Part shown: positions 8,643 to 17,290 of the stretch, piece after piece | Position numbering within the stretch: position 1 is the first letter of the stretch | Layout of the letters: the number at the start of each line of letters is the position of its first letter | Assembly (NCBI GenBank): GCA_012798695.1 | Contig: JAAZMR010000084.1 | Coordinates: 1 to 41,929, forward strand | DNA: 41,929 bases | Source: Bacillota bacterium | GTDB taxonomy: Bacteria; Bacillota; Limnochordia; DTU087 | Direction: 5' to 3' | The notes under the pieces: generated by a model | What the model saw: only the letters and a program-made list of their open reading frames with translations | The model's database searches: none | What the model was told of the DNA's origin: nothing | Program-made: the position numbers and the translations under genes

Positions 8643-8671
8643 CATTATATTTGCTCTTTACAGATTTGGTG
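8643..8671 (-). promoter_or_regulatory. SigK-like promoter for CotS-like gene A
   Basis: Read on the minus strand, CACC is followed by 16 bases and AATATAATG. The mother-cell sigma-K consensus is mACm, 16-17 bases, CATAnnnTA, so the -10 matches at seven of nine positions. A SigA-type reading, TTCACC with TATAAT 18 bases later, fits the same bases, so the assignment is open. The predicted start is about 60 bases before the GTG. Confidence 0.4.
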
Positions 8672-8678
8672 AACGAAG

Positions 8679-8707
8679 CACAGGGATTAGGGTCCTATCA
8701 TATTAAT
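8679..8707 (+). promoter_or_regulatory. SigK-like promoter for CotS-like gene B
   Basis: CACA, 16 bases, then CATATTAAT lies about 37 bases before the ATG of the long pseudokinase gene. The -35 element and spacing match sigma-K. The -10 has CATA, with TA one base later than the consensus. It is divergent from, and partly interleaved with, the candidate promoter for gene A. Confidence 0.4.
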
Positions 8708-8743
8708 ATATGGAAGCTGACATCCCGACGGGAGGGAACGGGA

Positions 8744-10972
8744 ATGGGCAGGAAAAGAAAAAAGCGTCATTCAGGATTTCAAAGTATGCTGGACCAATAT
8801 AGAATACTACAATCAATCGCAGATGACTATGACCTGAGAATGCTGCAGTTCGAAAGAGAAAACGGTGTGTTTAGAGTCAATACCAGCCAGGGTTTGAAGA
8901 AGGTTAAGGTCTTTAAGCGTCCACAGGCAGAATTGGAGTATGTGCACGGAGCCTTAGAGCATCTAGCTGGCAAGGGATGGAAAAGGAGTATGCCATTTCA
9001 TTTGACAAGGGAAGGCTTACCCTATGTAGAGACTCCTCTAGGGCTGTTTTATGTATGTAATTGGGTACAGGGCACAGAAATAAATCCCGAAGATCCGTTT
9101 CATTTAGAAATGGCAGCCAAAGTTATAGGAGAGATGCACCGCCTATTGCAGGACTACAGGGGCTCAAACGAGTGCCACCGCCAGCATGCACCAAATTGGC
9201 AGGAGAAGTATGGTAGGCAGGCAGAGGATCTGGAGCGGTATCGGCAGCAAGCAGAAAGCGCTCGTAAAGGGAAATTCGGCCGCCGCTTCTGTCAAGTAGC
9301 CGATGATTTCATTCGCATGATGGGTATGGGATTGCAGCTGTTAGATGAAGCCGACTATGACAAGGTGAGAGAGGAACCGGAGTTTGTTACGACCTGCCAG
9401 ACTAGTCCCACTGCCAACAACCTGATTATCGGCACTGATGGCAAGACCTATGTAATCGATTTTGATAACGCTCGTGCTGACTTAAGGATCTATGATCTGG
9501 GGCGAATGCTGATTCGGCATAGTGGCTGGGAGGTAGATAAGGCACTGTTTCTCATCGAAAGCTACCAGGAGGCTAACCCATTAACCCAGGAGGAAATCGC
9601 CCTGTTGCCGGGGCTTTGCGCCTTCCCCAGCCGGGGTTGGCGAGTTGCCAGATCCTTTTTTGAAAGAGGCAAGATTCACCTAGCCCGTCTGGAAGCCTCC
9701 ATAGAGGAGCTTATGAAACAGGAAGCCTTTGTTAAAGCACTTTCCCAGATACAGACTGCACGGTTAGTACACATCCCCGTGCAGCTGTTTCAGACTATTC
9801 CCTATCCAGAGCCCCTAATCGATGACGTAGTGCCAGAAGAAACAGAGGCAGATAAGCAGCCGGAACCAGAGGTTGCCCAAGACGTATTGCCTGAACAGTC
9901 AGAGTCAAGTCCGGTTACCCAAGTACAGCAACCTTTCTATTGGGGTGATGAGCATCTCATTTTCGATGAGCTGGAAGAGGAACAGCTTTGGGCTCTTCGT
10001 CAAGAGCTAGCCAGTCTGGCCAGGCGGCTGGCAACTATTTCCGGTGCTGTATTTGGCCAAGAGTCCGAGGGAGGTGATGGATGGGTGGACACAAGGCACG
10101 TTCCCGATATAGGCCAGGACGATACCAAACTCGCTGATATTGTCATAGAAATGGGTAGTGAGATCCCTGTAGAAGTATCCAAGGGGCAGAGCGAAGAAAC
10201 CCTGGCCATTCCAGTCTCGGCTGAGATAGGGGAATGCCTCCTGGGTGAAGGAGAGGAGGTAGAGATCGGGCAATCCATGGCCGATTTTGGATCACGTTGG
10301 CAAGAAGAAGGTGAGGTGAGGCTGGATCTAGCCATTGATATGGAAAACGTTAGTTGGGAAGTTCCAATAGAGGAGACTATGTTTTCGGCAGAAGATCAAG
10401 GAGGAGCGAAGCAAATTCAAACGATCCCGGTACTGGCCGAAATGCAACCGGAGGAGCTGATTAAGCCGGGCAAGGAAGTTCCGGTGGAGTATGCGGTGGG
10501 CTTCGCAGCAGATTGGCCCGAGGATAGTGTATCCTCTGATCAACATCAGGTGATTGAGACAGCGAGCAGAGAAGATGAGGCTGTAGGGTCCGAGGCAGAT
10601 GTGGTGGTAAGTTTAGTTCCCCAAGAGACAGCATTGGAGCCATTGATATTTGATATGCCGGCAGATACTGTTCAGTTTGCTGAAGTCATAGGCCAACCTG
10701 CTGAAGCGGTGCCAGTGTTCGAGGAAGAGACGGGATCCGAGGTGTGGGAAGCAGCTGCACCCGCCGCGCAGGAAGCTCCTACCCTAGAACCAGAGACTGA
10801 GATTGGCCCGGCACAGGAGACTGAGGGGACAATGATGGCCCAAAGCGACCACGAACCGGAGAGGGCCAGCCCATTATTAAGCCCTCAGCCTCCAACAGGG
10901 ACAGTAGAATGGGGGAATTTCCCTGAACCCTTGGGAGGACGTCGTCGGGCCCGGCAACGACAGTCGAGGTAA
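8744..10972 (+). CDS. CotS-like pseudokinase B with long acidic C-terminal tail
   Basis: This 742-residue protein starts at the ATG of MGRKRKKRHSGF, preceded by GGGAGG seven bases away. An open frame 49 codons upstream overlaps the divergent promoter region and is not used. Residues 1-345 align with the CotS kinase fold (DFD at 239-241, N226 kept). The HxD motif is replaced by Q219-T220-S221 (TCQTSPTANN), so catalysis is probably lost. Residues about 355-742 are an acidic, Glu/Pro/Val-rich tail with one helical patch (about 400-440, LEEEQLWALRQELASLARRL). It ends in a basic GRRRARQRQSR. Family members are usually 330-350 residues. The tail suggests a structural or scaffolding coat protein; this is inference. 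Confidence 0.8.
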   Translation: MGRKRKKRHSGFQSMLDQYRILQSIADDYDLRMLQFERENGVFRVNTSQGLKKVKVFKRPQAELEYVHGALEHLAGKGWKRSMPFHLTREGLPYVETPLGLFYVCNWVQGTEINPEDPFHLEMAAKVIGEMHRLLQDYRGSNECHRQHAPNWQEKYGRQAEDLERYRQQAESARKGKFGRRFCQVADDFIRMMGMGLQLLDEADYDKVREEPEFVTTCQTSPTANNLIIGTDGKTYVIDFDNARADLRIYDLGRMLIRHSGWEVDKALFLIESYQEANPLTQEEIALLPGLCAFPSRGWRVARSFFERGKIHLARLEASIEELMKQEAFVKALSQIQTARLVHIPVQLFQTIPYPEPLIDDVVPEETEADKQPEPEVAQDVLPEQSESSPVTQVQQPFYWGDEHLIFDELEEEQLWALRQELASLARRLATISGAVFGQESEGGDGWVDTRHVPDIGQDDTKLADIVIEMGSEIPVEVSKGQSEETLAIPVSAEIGECLLGEGEEVEIGQSMADFGSRWQEEGEVRLDLAIDMENVSWEVPIEETMFSAEDQGGAKQIQTIPVLAEMQPEELIKPGKEVPVEYAVGFAADWPEDSVSSDQHQVIETASREDEAVGSEADVVVSLVPQETALEPLIFDMPADTVQFAEVIGQPAEAVPVFEEETGSEVWEAAAPAAQEAPTLEPETEIGPAQETEGTMMAQSDHEPERASPLLSPQPPTGTVEWGNFPEPLGGRRRARQRQSR

Positions 10973-10997
10973 GTATCGTCTATGGGGTAATCCATAG

Positions 10998-11043
10998 CCA
11001 AAGGTCGGTTCTGCAGAGGCCGGCCTTTGGATCTCCTTTTATT
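10998..11043 (+). terminator. Hairpin with T-rich 3' side between genes B and C
   Basis: CCAAAGGTCGG (10998-11008) pairs with CCGGCCTTTGG (11020-11030) over 11 base pairs with one G-U wobble. ATCTCCTTTTATT follows. It looks like a rho-independent terminator or attenuator that would reduce expression of the genes downstream of the long pseudokinase gene. Confidence 0.6.
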
Positions 11044-11055
11044 CTGAAGAAGGGA

Positions 11056-12093
11056 GTGGCGTGTTTGCTCCATTTGCCTGTAAGAGGAGAAACTGAGGAC
11101 CAGCCTCTAGCTTCGATGCTAGCCGCAGACTATGATCTGGAAGCGGTGGCTATCGAATCGGGGGAAAGCCATTATACGATCTTTACTCCAGAGGCGGTTT
11201 TCCAGCTGCATTATGATAGCCCAGTAGAAGAGACCCTTTCCATGCTGCAGTGTTGGGATTATCTGCAGGTCCATGGTTTCTCGGAGATTTGGCCCCTGCG
11301 GGTAACTGCTGTGGGGGACTTGGGGGTTTATCTTGATGACCATATAGGCTATATGACGGCTCGATCGGGTGGTAGGCCGGGAGAGCTTGGCCTTAGGGCA
11401 GATGCCGTCATGGCAGCCAAGGTCTTAGCCAAGTTGCATTTGTTATCTCAAGAGCTACCTGTTTCCGTGCGGGAGGGCCTGGATAAAGCACCACCCATTC
11501 GGCCTAACCTTGCCCGAAGGCGGGAAGAATTGGAGCTTTTCCGCACTATGGCTCTACATAGATTATTTCCTAGAGCTTTTGACTTGCTCTTCCTCAAAGT
11601 CTATGAATATGCGGCTTGCCAAGCTGCTCGTTCAATGGATGTATTAGCCCAAATCGACATTGACCAGCTGGAAAACCAGCCGGAACTCGGGGGCCTATTG
11701 CAGGGCAAATGTCATGGCCGCTCTTTTTGGGCAACTGATGAAGGCAAGATGCAGCTTCCGCACCTGCAAGGAAGCACTTGGGGTCTTTTGGCCCAAGATA
11801 CCGTTTCTCTGATCACAAATGTCGGCAACTATACCGAATGGTCGTTATCTACTGCCCATCGGGTACTCTCTGCTTATCAAGGGATACGTCCCCTCCAGCA
11901 TGTAGAGCTGATGACCATATATGGACTAGGCATCTTTCCTAGAGGGATCTGGGATACTGCTTATGATTATTACAAAGGTAATCGTAAGCGAGATGAGCCA
12001 GAGGCTCTAGAAGCATTGCGGGAGGAGTGGCAAAGGGCAGTACTACAGAGAGAATACTGGCAGTGGTTACTGGGAGATGAACTTGGGGTATGA
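11056..12093 (+). CDS. CotS-like pseudokinase C (all key kinase residues lost)
   Basis: The 345-residue protein is recognisably CotS-like over its length. The C-terminal part GIFPRGIWDTAYDYYKG matches the FP.EYW...YY pattern of the neighbouring paralogues. The catalytic set is absent. The lysine position reads FQLHYD, the HxD motif is H220-G221-R222, the asparagine position is T227, and the DFD segment is replaced by QLPHLQ. It therefore cannot be an ordinary kinase and may be a structural or regulatory paralogue. The GTG start has AAGGG only a few bases upstream, so the true start is uncertain (ATG at 11116 is an alternative). The stop overlaps the next glycosyltransferase start by four bases (ATGA). 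Confidence 0.75.
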   Translation: MACLLHLPVRGETEDQPLASMLAADYDLEAVAIESGESHYTIFTPEAVFQLHYDSPVEETLSMLQCWDYLQVHGFSEIWPLRVTAVGDLGVYLDDHIGYMTARSGGRPGELGLRADAVMAAKVLAKLHLLSQELPVSVREGLDKAPPIRPNLARRREELELFRTMALHRLFPRAFDLLFLKVYEYAACQAARSMDVLAQIDIDQLENQPELGGLLQGKCHGRSFWATDEGKMQLPHLQGSTWGLLAQDTVSLITNVGNYTEWSLSTAHRVLSAYQGIRPLQHVELMTIYGLGIFPRGIWDTAYDYYKGNRKRDEPEALEALREEWQRAVLQREYWQWLLGDELGV

Positions 12094-13220
12094 GGATCGC
12101 GATGGATGCCAGGGGAGCCGTCTGGTTTAGAGGTACAGGTATCGGCACATATACCTATCAATTGGTCAAAGGATTGGCTCGTAAAGCTGGTCATGGCCAT
12201 GAGTTTCTCTTTTTCTCTCCGGAAGCAGTCGGCATGATGACAAGGAAGACCCCCAATGTGGGTTGGGTGACTGTCACAGAGAACCCTGATTGGGAGGTGG
12301 AGCAAACTCATATGGTACAGGCCATGTTGGAGGCAGATGTTGATCTCTATCATATGCCGCAAAACGGTCTTAATCTTCCTCGAGAAGTGCCATTCCCGGT
12401 GGTAGTCACACTCCATGATGTGATCCCTTACGTATTGCCTCAAACATGCAACCCCGCGTTTCTGCGCCGTTTCCTGACCCAAATGCCTTACATTGCTGAA
12501 CGGGCAGATATGCTGATTACAGTTTCCCATTATTCTAGAAGTGATATCATGCGCCATCTCCAGATTCCGCCAGAAAAAATCACGGTCATCTATGCAGCGC
12601 CGGAACCCACTTATGTGCCTTTACCGCAAGAACCCTGCCGAAAGTTTCTGCAAGAACGCTATGGGTTCAACGGTAACCCCTTGATTCTTTATGTAGGCGG
12701 TTTTAGTTTGCGCAAGAATGTGAGCCTGCTTCTAAGGGCCTTTGCCGCCAGTCAAACGGAACTTGGGGCAAAGGCGATATTGGTGATGGTCGGCAGGCCC
12801 ACTCCAGAGGTGGAAGGCCTTTTGAAACTGGCCCGGGCGCTGAAGATGGAAGAGCGAGTGATTTGCCCTGGCTATGTCCCCGTCCGGGATCTGCCCCAGT
12901 TCTATAGTGCTGCAGATGTCTTTGTCTACCCATCCTTATATGAGGGGTTTGGTATGCCGCCCTTGGAAGCTATGGCTTGTGGTATTCCTACTATTACATC
13001 CAATGCGGCGGCTCTAGCCGAGGTTGTCGGAGGCGGCGCGTGGCAGGTAGAACCATATGATCAGGTAGGGTTAGCTGAAGCTATCATCCAGGTTGTTACC
13101 GATAGGAAGATGGCTGCTCAACTGAGGCAAAAGGGTAGGGATTGGGTACGGCGCTATGCGTGGAAGAAGGCCGTAATGGAGACAATCTTGGCCTATGAAG
13201 CAGTGACCATGGCGAACTGA
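12090..13220 (+). CDS. GT4-family glycosyltransferase (coat-glycan cluster, copy 2)
   Basis: This 376-residue GT-B retaining glycosyltransferase begins MRIAMDARGAVWFRGTGIG. Motifs include YHMPQNGLNLP (about residues 89-99), TLHDVIPYVLPQTC (about 110-123), VGGFSLRKN (about 205-213) and the GT4 signature EGFGMPPLEAMACGIP (about 285-300). Its ATG overlaps the stop of pseudokinase C by four bases, so the two are translationally coupled. That ties a degenerate CotS protein to a glycosyltransferase. The gene ends five bases from the convergent sugar-kinase gene. Donor and acceptor are unknown; GDP-heptose or GDP-mannose are the local candidates. Confidence 0.88.
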   Translation: MRIAMDARGAVWFRGTGIGTYTYQLVKGLARKAGHGHEFLFFSPEAVGMMTRKTPNVGWVTVTENPDWEVEQTHMVQAMLEADVDLYHMPQNGLNLPREVPFPVVVTLHDVIPYVLPQTCNPAFLRRFLTQMPYIAERADMLITVSHYSRSDIMRHLQIPPEKITVIYAAPEPTYVPLPQEPCRKFLQERYGFNGNPLILYVGGFSLRKNVSLLLRAFAASQTELGAKAILVMVGRPTPEVEGLLKLARALKMEERVICPGYVPVRDLPQFYSAADVFVYPSLYEGFGMPPLEAMACGIPTITSNAAALAEVVGGGAWQVEPYDQVGLAEAIIQVVTDRKMAAQLRQKGRDWVRRYAWKKAVMETILAYEAVTMAN

Positions 13221-13225
13221 ATGAA

Positions 13226-14257
13226 CTAAAAGCGGCACCGGGCTCCGTTTACCTCCCAGGTCTGCAGTCCATTTTGGTCAAAACCGAATTTCACTACTTG
13301 GCCGCCGGCCTTTTCCAGCTCAGCGGCAATGATGTGTTTCTGATCAAAGGGGCAGTATACCAACAGGTAGCCACCGCCTCCGGCGCCCAAGATCTTGCCT
13401 CCCAAAGCTCCATGCTCCCTGGCGGCTTCGTAGAGCTGATCTATACTCTGATTCGTGATCTGCTTGGCCAGCCGCTTTTTATTCTCCCAAGCGTCATGTA
13501 ATAAAGTGCCAAAATCGCTTAATCGCCCCTGTAAGAGGGCGTTCTTCATATTCAACGTAATCTGTTTGAGCTCATCAAGGGCTGCCACTGAGGCGGTCTG
13601 TTTTTCTACATAACCTTGTACCTGTGTTTCAATGATACGGGCAGATAACCGGGTCTTGCCGGTATAGCAAAGCAGGAGATGGTACTCTAGCTCATTGAGA
13701 ATGAATGGTGAGATCCGCAGGGGATTTACCACAGTATAGTCTTTGTGAAACTCGATGAAATTGAAGCCTCCAAAGGCAGCCGCGTACTGATCCTGTTTGC
13801 CACCCTTAATCCCCAGAACTTCTCTCTCAATATGGTAAGCCAATTGAGCAATATCATAATTAGTCCATGGTCTTTGTAGCCATTGACGCATTAACCCCAC
13901 GATAGTTACTGTCATCGTGGAAGAGGAGCCGAGGCCACTGCCCGGGGGGGCATCACTATGGAGAAACAGATTGAAGCCGGCACCGTTAGCGCCTGCAATG
14001 GTATTGATCACGGCTTTCACCAGGTCCAATTCACCATCATACACCAACTGATGATCGACATCGTATTTGGCCACAATATCAAAATCCAGAGACTTAACCT
14101 GGATGACCGGTTCACTCTGGGGAATCAGTGTTGCATAGCTGTACTTGTCTATAGTGGTGGATAATACCACCCCACCTCTTTCCTCCGGGTATGGCGGCAC
14201 ATCAGTACCACCACCACAGAAACTGATCCGTAAAGGTGCTCTACTGCGAACGATCAT
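13226..14257 (-). CDS. hddA: GHMP-family sugar kinase, D-glycero-D-manno-heptose 7-phosphate kinase type
   Basis: This 343-residue GHMP kinase probably phosphorylates heptose 7-phosphate at C1. The N-terminus RSRAPLRISFCGGGTDVPPY (residues 4-23) is characteristic of HddA-like kinases. The ATP loop is PPGSGLGSSS (104-113), and the C-terminal GHMP motif is GGKILGAGGGGYLLVYCP (about 297-314). It lies 22 bases downstream of the matching nucleotidyltransferase on the same strand, which supports a shared pathway. The family also includes fucose and other sugar kinases. The heptose assignment rests on this neighbour and the GmhB-type phosphatase at 22647-23249. Confidence 0.85.
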   Translation of the reverse strand: MIVRSRAPLRISFCGGGTDVPPYPEERGGVVLSTTIDKYSYATLIPQSEPVIQVKSLDFDIVAKYDVDHQLVYDGELDLVKAVINTIAGANGAGFNLFLHSDAPPGSGLGSSSTMTVTIVGLMRQWLQRPWTNYDIAQLAYHIEREVLGIKGGKQDQYAAAFGGFNFIEFHKDYTVVNPLRISPFILNELEYHLLLCYTGKTRLSARIIETQVQGYVEKQTASVAALDELKQITLNMKNALLQGRLSDFGTLLHDAWENKKRLAKQITNQSIDQLYEAAREHGALGGKILGAGGGGYLLVYCPFDQKHIIAAELEKAGGQVVKFGFDQNGLQTWEVNGARCRF

Positions 14258-14278
14258 GGTTTTTCTCCTCCAGGGTAT

Positions 14279-14989
14279 TCATAGTTCCAAACGACGTAGG
14301 TAAAGGTCAGCCGCTAGATAACCGGCGGGAGTTCCAATATCAATAAATAGGGCATCGGAAAGATAAGCATACAGTCCAGATGCATGGGGAAAGACATCGT
14401 TTTCCAAAGAGCAGGGGCGATCTGTGGAAATAGCCTCGATTAGTTCTCGTGAGGTGGCATAGATACCCATACTGACTAGTCTGGCTCCTGGTCGCTTTTC
14501 ACGAAAACTCACGACGCGACAATCTGAATCTAGTTCGATGCTGCCAACAGCATCGCTATCCCTTGCGGGCGCAACAGCTAAGGTGGCAAGGGCGGCACGG
14601 CTGTGGTGGGCCTCCCAAAGCGGTCGCAGAGGCAAGGCAGTATAGGTGTCCCCATTGACCACAAGGAACTCTTCAGGCAGCAAGTCCAGAGCTTGAGCTA
14701 GGGCGCCAGCGGTACCCAGAGGGCTGTACTCCCAGCTATATGTCAACATCAGACCGAAACGGGAGCCATCACCGAGGTAATCAATAATCTGTTCTCCTCT
14801 GTATCCCACACAAAGAATCACAGAGCGGACTCGGTTGGTATGTAACCACTGCAACTGATGGACTAGGAAGGGCTTTCCGGCTACCTCTGCCATGGCTTTC
14901 GGCCGGTCGGAGACCAGAGGTCTCAGTCGAGTACCTAGGCCTCCAGCTAAGATCACCGCCGGCGGGAGCTCAGGTGTCAAACATACCAC
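14279..14989 (-). CDS. hddC: Sugar-1-phosphate nucleotidyltransferase, probably heptose 1-phosphate guanylyltransferase
   Basis: This protein activates a sugar 1-phosphate with a nucleotide. I place the start at GTG (VVCLTPELPPAVILAGG; 236 residues) because GGAG lies five bases upstream and a SigK-like promoter lies just before it. The frame stays open to 15112, but those ATGs have no ribosome site and lie in or upstream of that promoter. Motifs are the nucleotide loop LAGGLGTRLRP with the following RPKAM (about 14-33), and VVNGDTYT (about 105). It pairs with the HddA-type kinase, as in GDP-D-glycero-alpha-D-manno-heptose synthesis. Sequence alone does not separate GDP from other nucleotides. 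Confidence 0.8.
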   Translation of the reverse strand: MVCLTPELPPAVILAGGLGTRLRPLVSDRPKAMAEVAGKPFLVHQLQWLHTNRVRSVILCVGYRGEQIIDYLGDGSRFGLMLTYSWEYSPLGTAGALAQALDLLPEEFLVVNGDTYTALPLRPLWEAHHSRAALATLAVAPARDSDAVGSIELDSDCRVVSFREKRPGARLVSMGIYATSRELIEAISTDRPCSLENDVFPHASGLYAYLSDALFIDIGTPAGYLAADLYLRRLEL

Positions 14990-15022
14990 TGCCTCTCCAA
15001 GGTTAGTGCTCATATCCATTGA

Positions 15023-15051
15023 CATAGTATGTGAACTAGGATTTGGGGGTG
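15023..15051 (-). promoter_or_regulatory. SigK-like promoter for the hddC-hddA pair
   Basis: On the minus strand, CACC is followed by 16 bases and CATACTATG, which matches mACm-N16-CATAnnnTA at all but the last -10 position. The GTG start at 14989 lies about 27 bases beyond the expected transcription start, and a ribosome site falls in between. This is the best sigma-K match in the window. Confidence 0.5.
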
Positions 15052-15148
15052 AATGGCATAGGTATGGTTCCTGGTTCCTAAGAGAGACGATTCTCATATA
15101 TTGTAGTGTCATAGATCAATGGGCGGTTTTTGGGGGGAGGCGTAGTCA

Positions 15149-16267
15149 GTGCTGATTGGAATTGATGCTCGAGCTGCCCTTTGGTATCGGGGCTCTGGGA
15201 TTGGAACTTACACATATCAACTAATCGAGGGGCTCTTGGAGGTAGACCCCTTGAATCAGTATCAGCTGGTATATCCACCGGCTCAGTGGGTCAAAGTTGA
15301 TGACGACTTTGAACTTGTTCCCGGAGAGCATAAGAACCGTCGTTTCTGGCAGCTTGTGCAAGCATCCCCGGATGTGGAGGCAGCCGGTGTGGATGTATAT
15401 CACATTCCCCAAAACGGTATAGGTCTGCCGCCGAGCTGGCCACGGGCGATGAAGCTAGTGATCACCATCCATGATTTGATCCCTTTCGTGCTCCCACAGA
15501 CCTGCAGCAAACCCTATCTGGAAATTGCCTTAAGGGAACTGCCTCGAGTTGTCGATGCCGCGGATTATGTGATCACCGTTTCTTTCAGTACCAAGAAAGA
15601 TCTGGTGCGGATTCTTGGTGTCCCAGAGGAAAAGATTGCAGTCATCTATGAGGCGGCTGAACCTATGTATCGACCCATATGCCCGGAAAAGGCCCAGGCC
15701 TATATGCAAAAAGAGTGCGGCATAACAGCTCCCTATATTCTCAATGTAGGAGGCTTTAGCAGGCGCAAGAATCTGACTGGATTGGTGCGGGCCTTTCACG
15801 AAATCAAGGCAAAGCTGCCGGATGGATGTCAGCTGGTGCTGGTGGGTGGGTCTGGAGGCGGCTCATACGAAGAAGTCAAGATTTTGGTGGAGAAACTGGG
15901 GTTGGAAGACCGGGTGAAATTTCCAGGATTTGTGCGCACTGATAGCATGCCTTATCTATATAGTGGAGCGGAGCTTTTCGTTTATCCATCACTATATGAA
16001 GGTTTTGGGTTGCCACCTCTAGAGGCCATGGCTTGTGGAACACCCGTGGTGGCCGCCCGGGCATCCTCTATACCCGAGGTCGCGGGGGATGGGGCCTTGC
16101 TTCATAACCCTTATGATGAAGAAAGTCTCTCTGAAGCGATGCTGAAAGTCATGCTTGACGATGAGCTGAAACAGCGGCTGGTTGAGCGGGGCTATAAGCA
16201 AGCAGCTCAATTCTCATGGACCAAAGCGGCGACCGAGACTTGGATGGTATATCAATCACTGGTTTGA
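15149..16267 (+). CDS. GT4-family glycosyltransferase (coat-glycan cluster, copy 3)
   Basis: This 372-residue GT-B glycosyltransferase is closely similar in layout to the copy at 12090-13220. It starts MLIGIDARAALWYRGSGIGTYTYQ from a GTG with GGGGGGAGG eight bases upstream. Motifs include YHIPQNGIGLP (about residues 87-97), TIHDLIPFVLPQTC (about 109-122), VGGFSRRKN (about 200-208) and EGFGLPPLEAMACGTP (about 282-297). It is divergent from hddC and begins a plus-strand series with kinases D and E. The three glycosyltransferases probably act in sequence on one glycan, which is inferred from their co-location and similarity. Confidence 0.88.
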   Translation: MLIGIDARAALWYRGSGIGTYTYQLIEGLLEVDPLNQYQLVYPPAQWVKVDDDFELVPGEHKNRRFWQLVQASPDVEAAGVDVYHIPQNGIGLPPSWPRAMKLVITIHDLIPFVLPQTCSKPYLEIALRELPRVVDAADYVITVSFSTKKDLVRILGVPEEKIAVIYEAAEPMYRPICPEKAQAYMQKECGITAPYILNVGGFSRRKNLTGLVRAFHEIKAKLPDGCQLVLVGGSGGGSYEEVKILVEKLGLEDRVKFPGFVRTDSMPYLYSGAELFVYPSLYEGFGLPPLEAMACGTPVVAARASSIPEVAGDGALLHNPYDEESLSEAMLKVMLDDELKQRLVERGYKQAAQFSWTKAATETWMVYQSLV

Positions 16268-16292
16268 AAACTGAAATGGGGTTTGGAGCTAT

Positions 16293-17288
16293 ATGGTGAG
16301 GCGTCCGCACTGGAGCCAACTACCACTAGCCGCAATGTTGGCAGAGTATGGGCTCAGGTTAGATCGCTGGGAGGAGGTGTCTTCATGCCTGAAAATAGAG
16401 ACGGATCAGGGTCTGTTTCGATTGAAGTGTTTTGCCTATCCAGCTTCGGAGTTCCCATTTGTCTACACCTTGGTCCAATATCTAGCCCAACAGGGGTTTC
16501 GTCATCCCGAGATGATGCGAGTCACTCTGCGGGGGCAACTGGGGTTACCCGTCGCCGACCAGTTCTTTTATTTAGCTTCTTGGCAGGAAGGGATGACAGG
16601 GTTTCCGCTAGGTAGAGATGCCCTGCTCAAGGTGGGGAATCTCGTGGGCAGTCTGCACCAGGCTAGTCAAGGTTTTCAGCCGAGAACCCCCGTTCATCCA
16701 GCTCGAAGCCAGTGGGGAATATGGCCTACCAAGCTCATGGCCCGATACCAGGACCTACTCAAGTTCACCAGGCTGGCAGAAGCAGGTGTTACGGCCTTCG
16801 ATCGCCTTTTTGCCAGTCAAGCTCCGGCTTTTATTACCGCGGCCCAACGAGCTCTACTAGGCCTAGAGGAACTCTCCTGCTATCAAGAGATCGTCAACAA
16901 CGATAAGCAGGCACACTATGTATGCCACCGAGACTGTATCCCTCGGAATATAGTCACGGGGCTGGACGGGGAACTGATATTGATAGATTTCGATAATGCC
17001 GCTTACGCGGAAAGGGTCGATGACATAGCCAAGCTCTTATCCTATTTTTCCGGTTGGAGGCTGGAAAACGCAACCACCATATTCACGGGGTATAGTAACT
17101 GGTTTCCCCTACGAGAAGAGGAAATCCAGCTGATTCAAACATTCCTCGAGTTCCCTATGGAGTATTGGCGATTAGGCCGGTTGGCCTATGAACGAAACCA
17201 TGCTCGTTATGCTGCGTTAAGAAATTGGACAGCAACTAGCTCACGCAAAGCGGAATTTGTGATCAACCTAGAGAGGGTGACAAGTTAG
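16293..17288 (+). CDS. CotS-like spore-coat kinase D (catalytic residues intact)
   Basis: This 331-residue CotS-family protein carries a complete kinase-like active site: K45 (FRLKCF), H212-R-D214 with N219 (VCHRDCIPRN) and D232-F-D234 (LIDFDNA). The C-terminal EFPMEYWRLGRLAYE matches the paralogues. The ATG has GGAG four bases upstream, and the gene follows glycosyltransferase copy 3 by 25 bases. It probably acts in the same sporulation pathway as that enzyme. Whether it phosphorylates a sugar, a glycan or a coat protein cannot be told from sequence. Confidence 0.85.
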   Translation: MVRRPHWSQLPLAAMLAEYGLRLDRWEEVSSCLKIETDQGLFRLKCFAYPASEFPFVYTLVQYLAQQGFRHPEMMRVTLRGQLGLPVADQFFYLASWQEGMTGFPLGRDALLKVGNLVGSLHQASQGFQPRTPVHPARSQWGIWPTKLMARYQDLLKFTRLAEAGVTAFDRLFASQAPAFITAAQRALLGLEELSCYQEIVNNDKQAHYVCHRDCIPRNIVTGLDGELILIDFDNAAYAERVDDIAKLLSYFSGWRLENATTIFTGYSNWFPLREEEIQLIQTFLEFPMEYWRLGRLAYERNHARYAALRNWTATSSRKAEFVINLERVTS

Positions 17289-17290
17289 CT

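Noticed and set aside
15095-15103. SigK or SigE promoter for glycosyltransferase copy 3 (CATATATTG)
   Set aside because: The -10-like sequence has no acceptable -35 element at the required distance.
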